This document shows positions 6,123 through 10,068 of a DNA stretch of 10,068 bases, one piece after another. The DNA is from Chloroflexota bacterium (GTDB taxonomy: Bacteria > Chloroflexota > Limnocylindria > P2-11E), in contig VBEU01000004.1 of NCBI GenBank assembly GCA_005883775.1, forward strand, positions 1 to 10,068, in the 5' to 3' direction. Positions within the stretch are counted from its first letter, which is position 1, and every line of letters begins with the position of its first letter. The position numbers were made by a program, and so were the translations under genes. The notes beneath the pieces were generated by a model. The model saw only the letters and a program-made list of their open reading frames with translations. It was not told the DNA's origin and searched no databases.

Positions 6123-7003
6123 GCGCTCTCGGACGGGCTGACCGTTCGCGCGGCTGCGATGTAGAGGACGATCGCCGCAGCACCGATCGCGAACACCGGC
6201 GAAAAATAGGCCACGACCTCCAACGGGCCGATGAAGTTCGTGCCCCGCGCCTGGGCCACCTGACTCACGAAAAGCGGCAGGGATAGGAGCGCGAACTCGG
6301 CGGCGATCACCAGCACGACGATCGCGAGCGTCCGCCACGTTCGCGTCGCGCGGCGAACGACCGTATATCCAACGGCGACACCCGCGGCGATTGCGAGCGC
6401 CAGAACAGAGACTGGCCACAAGGGCGACCCAACGGTGGCGGGTCCAAGGATCAGATTGAGGACCCCGCCGCCGAAGGTTTCAATGAGCGTGAAGATCCCG
6501 GCCGCCTCCAGGGTTGGATTCCGATCGCCCGGGCCAGTGCGCAGCCACCGCACCAGCGCGATCGCGACCGCCACCCCAAAGAGCTGCGGCCAGAGCGCGA
6601 TCACGTAGCCCCCGACTGAACACAGCTGCCCCCCGAGGGCTGCAAAGCCGCCGAGATCGCCGCAGAAGCGGAGCTGACCCGTGAGACCGAGAAGCCTCTC
6701 GAGAACCAGGACTCCCACGTAACCAGCCACGGCGGTCCGCCCTCCGCCAACCCACGCGACTGCGAGCGCTGCGGCCGTCCCCGCGAGGCCCGCGAGCTCG
6801 AACGGGGTGGGAAGCGGCGTCTCACGGTTGGTCAAACGAATCAATAGCGAGACCAGGATCGTGACGACCGCCGACGCGAAGAACCCTGCGCCGAACGCCG
6901 CCGGCACCGACCAAAAGGGCGAGGCACGCGCGATACGTGGATGCGGTATGGCACGCGCGAGCGTGATGACTTCGGGGAATTCACGACGCAGTCCGTCGAG
7001 CAT
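6119..7003 (-). CDS. Polytopic membrane protein of unknown function
   Basis: 294 residues from ATG 7003. About eight hydrophobic segments are visible, near residues 33-57, 67-86, 91-108, 129-153, 166-188, 195-216, 223-246 and 259-284. It therefore sits in the cytoplasmic membrane, with a short charged N-terminus (LRREFPEVITLARA) before the first span. A Cys pair (Cys114 and Cys128) lies in the Gly-rich stretch between spans 3 and 4, and one span contains GIFTLIETFGGG with a buried Glu175. No transporter or enzyme signature was recognised. The reading frame is open further upstream, but translation there is Arg-rich shadow of the divergent gene. The start has a GGGG 5 nt upstream and an AGAATA patch that is the complement of the opposing TATTCT box. 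Its stop overlaps that of the preceding gene. Confidence 0.8.
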   Translation of the reverse strand: MLDGLRREFPEVITLARAIPHPRIARASPFWSVPAAFGAGFFASAVVTILVSLLIRLTNRETPLPTPFELAGLAGTAAALAVAWVGGGRTAVAGYVGVLVLERLLGLTGQLRFCGDLGGFAALGGQLCSVGGYVIALWPQLFGVAVAIALVRWLRTGPGDRNPTLEAAGIFTLIETFGGGVLNLILGPATVGSPLWPVSVLALAIAAGVAVGYTVVRRATRTWRTLAIVVLVIAAEFALLSLPLFVSQVAQARGTNFIGPLEVVAYFSPVFAIGAAAIVLYIAAARTVSPSESA

Positions 7004-7012
7004 CGGCGCCCC

Positions 7013-7018
7013 TATTCT
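7013..7018 (+). promoter_or_regulatory. -10-like box TATTCT in a 21-bp divergent gap
   Basis: TATTCT ends exactly 6 nt before ATG 7025, predicting a leaderless mRNA. On the other strand the same bases read AGAATA, and CAGAAT (10 nt before ATG 7003) is a 4-of-6 match to TATAAT, so the patch may serve both directions. Confidence 0.55.
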
Positions 7019-7024
7019 GGCTCC

Positions 7025-7753
7025 ATGGCAATGGAGACCGGTAACGAGCGCGACGTCCTGGTCCTCGCCAAGACGATCTCGGCCAACGAGTTTCCCGTCG
7101 AGCGATCGGGCGTCATCGCGCAGGACCGGGCCAGTGGCGCGCTCCTGCGCCTCGCGCCGTTTCCCTGGAAGGGCGCCGACACCGACCCGCCGGTCCAGCG
7201 CTGGGCGTGGCTTCAGCTCGGCGCGTCGCGTGACGAGCGCGATCCGCGGCCGGAGACCTACATCGTGCAAGGAGAGATCCTTCCGACGGGCTACGTCGAG
7301 GCGAAGGACGGATGGCGTTTGCGATGGCCGTTCGTGCGGCCGCATCTGCTCGGGTCGGTAAAGGCACTCGTCGAGCTATCCCGGGCGCGCGCGACAACCA
7401 TGGGGTTCGTTCGGCCCCAGCCCGACATCGACATCCTTCAGCTTCCGCTCCGTCTGCGGTTCCGCTGCGCGAGCGACGAGTGCGACGCGATGCACGAGCT
7501 GCCGGTGCTGGACTGGGAGCTGCACTCCCTGGCGCAGGCGACACGTTCGAAGTACGGCCCCGCGTGGGCGACGAAGTTCCGCGAGACATGGGGCGCGGGT
7601 CTATCGGAGCGGTACGACGTGCATCTTTTGCTCTCGGCCTACGCGCAGGCCCCGACCAAGCTCTACGTCGCCGGGCTTTTCTATCCGCCGAGGGTTGCTG
7701 AGGACGCGCACGAGCACGTACATCACGTCGAGCATCGCCGCCACCAGAGCTGA
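7025..7753 (+). CDS. Unknown conserved-type protein with a Cys-x4-Cys-x3-His motif
   Basis: 242 residues from ATG 7025, chosen over longer upstream options because of the TATTCT box 6 nt before it. Two blocks stand out. The N-terminal block has VLVLAKT, a GVIAQD strand, LLRLAPFPWKG and DPRPETY. The C-terminal block has LRFRCASDECDAMHELPVLDWEL with Cys148, Cys153 and His157, then a helix and LYVAGLFYPP. From memory only, proteins with both blocks (VLVxVKTxP...WIRLYPIPF and RFxC...C...H...DWE...GLFYPP) recur as uncharacterised proteins in diverse bacteria and archaea. The Cys/His set could bind a metal. The His-rich tail (HEHVHHVEHRRH) could add metal affinity or simply be poorly constrained. 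It is cytoplasmic, with no membrane segment. The TGA stop abuts the next gene's stop. Confidence 0.8.
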   Translation: MAMETGNERDVLVLAKTISANEFPVERSGVIAQDRASGALLRLAPFPWKGADTDPPVQRWAWLQLGASRDERDPRPETYIVQGEILPTGYVEAKDGWRLRWPFVRPHLLGSVKALVELSRARATTMGFVRPQPDIDILQLPLRLRFRCASDECDAMHELPVLDWELHSLAQATRSKYGPAWATKFRETWGAGLSERYDVHLLLSAYAQAPTKLYVAGLFYPPRVAEDAHEHVHHVEHRRHQS

Positions 7754-8188
7754 TCAGACCTTGCCGACGAGCTCCTTGGGTGTGTCGTGGCGGTCGAGGC
7801 CGAGCTCCCCGGGCTTGCCCGCGTACCCGTGCGGAAAGATCCGCAGCAACAGATATGTCCCCGTCGTCGGATCGTCAGAGCGCTCGACGACGAGCGATGG
7901 TCCCCAGCGCGAGTCGAAGCGCTCGCCGACGTCGGGCTTCGTCTTCGCGAAGTCGAAGCCCTCCTTGTCCCACTGAAGCACGGCGTAGCTCCGAACGACG
8001 CGCTCCTCGTCGCCGCCCTCGTCGGGACGCCAGCGGTGTTCGGCCGGATGCTCGCGCTGGCAGACGGCCGGGGAGCCGGAGTGGAGCAGGACCCACTTGT
8101 AGACGTCAGCATCCTTCGACTGTGCGCCCTGGGGATACGCTTCCCGGTGCAGCTTCTCGCCGACGGTGCAGAGGTAGTAAAAAAGCAT
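7754..8188 (-). CDS. Protein of unknown function, 144 residues
   Basis: Reads from ATG 8188 (MLFYYLCTVGEKLHREAYPQG) to a TGA that directly abuts the TGA of the convergent gene (TGATCA). No family is recognised. The middle contains CQREHPAEHRW, which could be a metal site, followed by acidic DEGGDEER and strand-like segments (VVRSYAVLQW, SLVVERS, TGTYLLLRIFPHG) that suggest a small beta-rich fold. The N-terminal LFYYLCTV is too short and lacks basic residues, so it is not a signal peptide. The frame is open upstream of 8188, but that is a shadow of the divergent hydrolase gene. A TATCCT box 9 nt before the ATG suggests a leader of about 2-3 nt. G/C-ending codons support coding. Confidence 0.7.
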   Translation of the reverse strand: MLFYYLCTVGEKLHREAYPQGAQSKDADVYKWVLLHSGSPAVCQREHPAEHRWRPDEGGDEERVVRSYAVLQWDKEGFDFAKTKPDVGERFDSRWGPSLVVERSDDPTTGTYLLLRIFPHGYAGKPGELGLDRHDTPKELVGKV

Positions 8189-8197
8189 GTGGGGAGC

Positions 8198-8203
8198 AGG
8201 ATA
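8198..8203 (-). promoter_or_regulatory. -10-like box TATCCT in a 22-bp divergent gap
   Basis: On the minus strand TATCCT is a close match to TATAAT and ends 9 nt before ATG 8188. On the plus strand the same place holds AGGA (8198-8201), 9 nt before ATG 8211, so the bases may act as a weak ribosome binding site for the opposite gene. Confidence 0.45.
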
Positions 8204-8210
8204 GCCAGAG

Positions 8211-9077
8211 ATGGAGCCGCGCACGATCACGGTGGAGGGTCTCCGGACGCGCGTCCTTGTCGAGGACGGCGGTACGGATCGCGAGCCGATCGTTCTCGTA
8301 CACGGAGTTGGCGGCTGGGCCGAGAACTGGCGACCCGTCATGCCTGGCCTCGCCTCGACGGGACGTCAGGTCATCGCGCTCGATCTTCCGGGCTTCGGAC
8401 AGAGCGAGGCGCCCCGGCGTGTCCGCTACTTCGGACCAGAGGAGGCGTTCTATCCACGTTTCGTCATCGCCGCGATGGATGTTCTTGGGATCGAGCGCGC
8501 GCACATCGCGGGGAACTCGATGGGTGGCGCGATCGCCTACATGACTGCGGTGACCGCGCCGATGAGGACGCGCTCGATCGTCCTCGTAGCCCCGGGCGGT
8601 CTCGGACGCGATGTCGCCTTCTTCCTGCGAGCATGCTCGCTCCCCGGATTTGGTCTCGTCGCACGGCTTCCCCGACCGCGCCGCGCCGCGCGCGACGTTC
8701 TGCGCACGTGCTTCTATGACGCGGGGCGCATCACACCCGAGCTCTACGAAGAGGCTGAGCGCTACGGCAACAGCTCCTTCCCCGAATTCGTCCGAGCGCT
8801 CTCGGCGGGGGTCGGCATTCGCGGCGTGCGGCGCTCGCTGCGCGATGCGTGGGTGGCCCGTTCCGCGCTCTACACCGGTCCGGCTCTCGTGGTGTGGGGA
8901 CGTGAGGATTTCGTGCTCCCGCTTCGGCACCTTGGCGACGTGCACGCCACGCTGCGTCAGGCGCAGATCGCATTGATCGATCGCTGCGGTCACATGCCCC
9001 AGGCGGAGCGCCCCGACGAGTTCCTCGCCGCGACGCTTCCATTCCTCGACCGCGCGGAGCAAGCCGCGGCGGCCTAA
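8211..9077 (+). CDS. Alpha/beta-hydrolase-fold protein
   Basis: 288 residues, standard single-domain length. The fold is clear: HGVGG (His31-Gly35) as oxyanion-hole loop, DLPGFGQSE after strand 4, the nucleophile elbow GNSMG with Ser103, Asp233 in WGREDFVLP, and His261 in CGHMPQAERP, which together complete the catalytic triad. Residues about 135-205 form the variable lid. Sequences like this are annotated as esterases, carbon-carbon bond hydrolases or haloperoxidase-like enzymes, and the substrate cannot be fixed from sequence. No signal peptide is seen, so it is cytoplasmic. The start ATG 8211 lies 22 bp from the divergent gene with only a weak AGGA upstream. The dehydrogenase E1 gene begins 29 bp after its TAA on the same strand, so an operon is likely. 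Confidence 0.92.
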   Translation: MEPRTITVEGLRTRVLVEDGGTDREPIVLVHGVGGWAENWRPVMPGLASTGRQVIALDLPGFGQSEAPRRVRYFGPEEAFYPRFVIAAMDVLGIERAHIAGNSMGGAIAYMTAVTAPMRTRSIVLVAPGGLGRDVAFFLRACSLPGFGLVARLPRPRRAARDVLRTCFYDAGRITPELYEEAERYGNSSFPEFVRALSAGVGIRGVRRSLRDAWVARSALYTGPALVVWGREDFVLPLRHLGDVHATLRQAQIALIDRCGHMPQAERPDEFLAATLPFLDRAEQAAAA

Positions 9078-9106
9078 TGGCCCGGAACTGGCAACATTGA
9101 AGGTGG

Positions 9107-10068
9107 ATGAAGACGGGCACTCGCCCCGATATCGCGGTAACCACTCCTAAAGCGAAGCTCCGCCTTAGCGCTCAGGACGTCCTTTCTGACTATCGGCTCG
9201 CGGTCCGCAGCCGGGCGGCCAGCGAGCTCTCGAGGCGCGAGGTCCTGGTGGGGAACGCGCCCTTTGGCATCTCCGGGGAGGGCAAAGAGGTCGCCCAGCT
9301 CGGCATGGCGCGCGCGTTCCGGCCGGGTGATTGGCGGTCGGGCTACTACCGGGACCAGACCTTCATGTTCGCCGTCGGCTTGGCGGATCTCTCTCAGTAC
9401 TTCGCGCAGCTCTACGCGGACCCGGACGTCGTGCGCGACCCGAACTCGGCAGGGCGCCAGATGCTCAGCCACTTCGCGACGCGCACGCTCGACGAACGAG
9501 GGCGGTGGAAGGATCTGCTCACCGCCGGGCAGTCCGCGTCCGAGCTTTCCCCGGTCGGCGCGCAGATGCCTCGCTCGGTCGGGCTGGCCTGGGCGTCGCG
9601 CCTCTACCGCGAATCGCCGGCCGCACGTGCGGTCGCTCGCGGCTTCTCGCGCGGCGGCGAGGAGGTCTGCTTCGCCACGATCGGGAACGCCGGCACGAGC
9701 GAGGGGGTCTTCTGGGAGAGCCTGAACGCCGCGGGCGTCCTGCAGATCCCGCTGGTCATCTCGGTCTGGGACGACGGCTACGGGATCTCGGTGCCGAATG
9801 AGTTCCAGACAACGAAGGGCTCGATCTCGGCGGTGCTCGAAGGGTTCCGCCGGGAGGACGGCGGGACGGGCGTCGACCTCTACACGGTAAAGGGCCACGA
9901 CTACGTCGCGTGCTGTGACGTTTACCAGCTCGCCACGGAGCGCGCCCGCCGCGAGCACATCCCAGCGGTCATCCATGTGACCGAGATGACCCAACCGCAG
10001 GGGCATTCGACGAGCGGCTCGCACGAGCGCTACAAGTCGAAGGAGCGTCTCCGCTTCGAGATCGAGTT
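9107..10068 (+). CDS. Thiamine-diphosphate-dependent 2-oxoacid dehydrogenase E1, alpha-type part (cut by window edge)
   Basis: 320 codons from ATG 9107, open at the right edge. The region matches the E1 alpha domain: SGYYRDQTFMFA, AGRQMLSHFATR, the cofactor block IGNAGTSEGVFWESLNAAG and VWDDGYGISVPNEFQTTKGSIS, then TQPQGHSTSGSHERYKSKERL. E1 decarboxylates a 2-oxoacid (pyruvate or branched-chain) and passes the acyl group to the lipoyl E2. From memory, proteins with the WDDGYGIS and STSGSHERYK forms are usually single-chain alpha/beta fusions of about 650-800 residues, as in Bacteroidota, so a transketolase-like beta half probably follows outside the window. The canonical GDG of the thiamine-diphosphate motif reads GNA here (Asn194), and the following Asn-Asn is Asp222-Asp223. 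The start context is poor: AAGGTGG lies directly before the ATG. Probably cotranscribed with the upstream hydrolase. Confidence 0.92.
   Translation, partial: MKTGTRPDIAVTTPKAKLRLSAQDVLSDYRLAVRSRAASELSRREVLVGNAPFGISGEGKEVAQLGMARAFRPGDWRSGYYRDQTFMFAVGLADLSQYFAQLYADPDVVRDPNSAGRQMLSHFATRTLDERGRWKDLLTAGQSASELSPVGAQMPRSVGLAWASRLYRESPAARAVARGFSRGGEEVCFATIGNAGTSEGVFWESLNAAGVLQIPLVISVWDDGYGISVPNEFQTTKGSISAVLEGFRREDGGTGVDLYTVKGHDYVACCDVYQLATERARREHIPAVIHVTEMTQPQGHSTSGSHERYKSKERLRFEIE

Noticed and set aside
5364..6419. Minus-strand ORF extending the small charged protein to 468 residues
   Set aside because: The extension is Arg/Pro-rich shadow of the plus-strand 226-residue gene and of the membrane-protein gene. 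The plausible protein begins at 5354-5363.
7004..7345. Upstream extension of the membrane-protein frame on the minus strand
   Set aside because: Its translation is Arg-rich shadow of the divergent 242-residue gene; ATG 7003 directly precedes the first membrane-protein sequence.
9074..10024. Minus-strand ORF of 316 codons opposite the E1 gene
   Set aside because: Shadow of the clear E1 alpha reading frame, with Arg-, Ala- and Asp-rich composition.

Overview
The window is a GC-rich, densely coded stretch of bacterial chromosome with strongly G/C-ending codons. It has no insertion sequence, tRNA, rRNA or CRISPR. Twelve protein genes are supported: ten complete and one cut at each edge. Short 5' ends, TAnnnT boxes just before start codons and a likely fused 2-oxoacid dehydrogenase E1 fit a free-living, uncultured Chloroflexota- or Actinobacteriota-like lineage. 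That placement is inference; no marker gene is present.

Left part (1-4345). A metallo-beta-lactamase-fold hydrolase (minus, cut at the left edge) is divergent from a gamma-glutamyltransferase-family gene (plus), only 29 bp apart. The GGT-like gene converges on a secreted collagen-like protein gene (minus), with a strong hairpin at their 3' ends. A 393-bp intergenic region, the only sizeable non-coding stretch, separates the collagen-like gene from a class V PLP-dependent aminotransferase-fold gene (plus).

Middle part (4342-8188). A CPBP (Rce1/Abi-type) membrane protease follows the aminotransferase with a 4-base overlap and no ATG, GTG or TTG at its true N-terminus. Five genes of unknown function then alternate in strand: a small charged protein (-), a 226-residue protein with a disordered tail (+), an eight-span membrane protein (-), a 242-residue protein with a Cys-Cys-His motif (+) and a 144-residue protein (-). 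The convergent pairs meet stop to stop (TTAG, CTAG, TGATCA). The divergent pairs lie 21-87 bp apart.

Right part (8211-10068). An alpha/beta hydrolase is followed after 29 bp by the start of a thiamine-diphosphate-dependent 2-oxoacid dehydrogenase E1 of the kind usually made as an alpha/beta fusion. It runs off the right edge. These two may form one operon and are the only clear link to central metabolism.

The most notable signal is at the starts. At several genes a TAnnnT -10-like hexamer ends exactly 6 or 7 nt before the start codon with no Shine-Dalgarno sequence, which suggests leaderless mRNAs. The secreted collagen-like gene is the clear exception, with AGGAG 7 nt before its ATG. No pathway joins all the genes; the window reads as compact housekeeping plus lineage-specific unknowns rather than a defence or mobile island.
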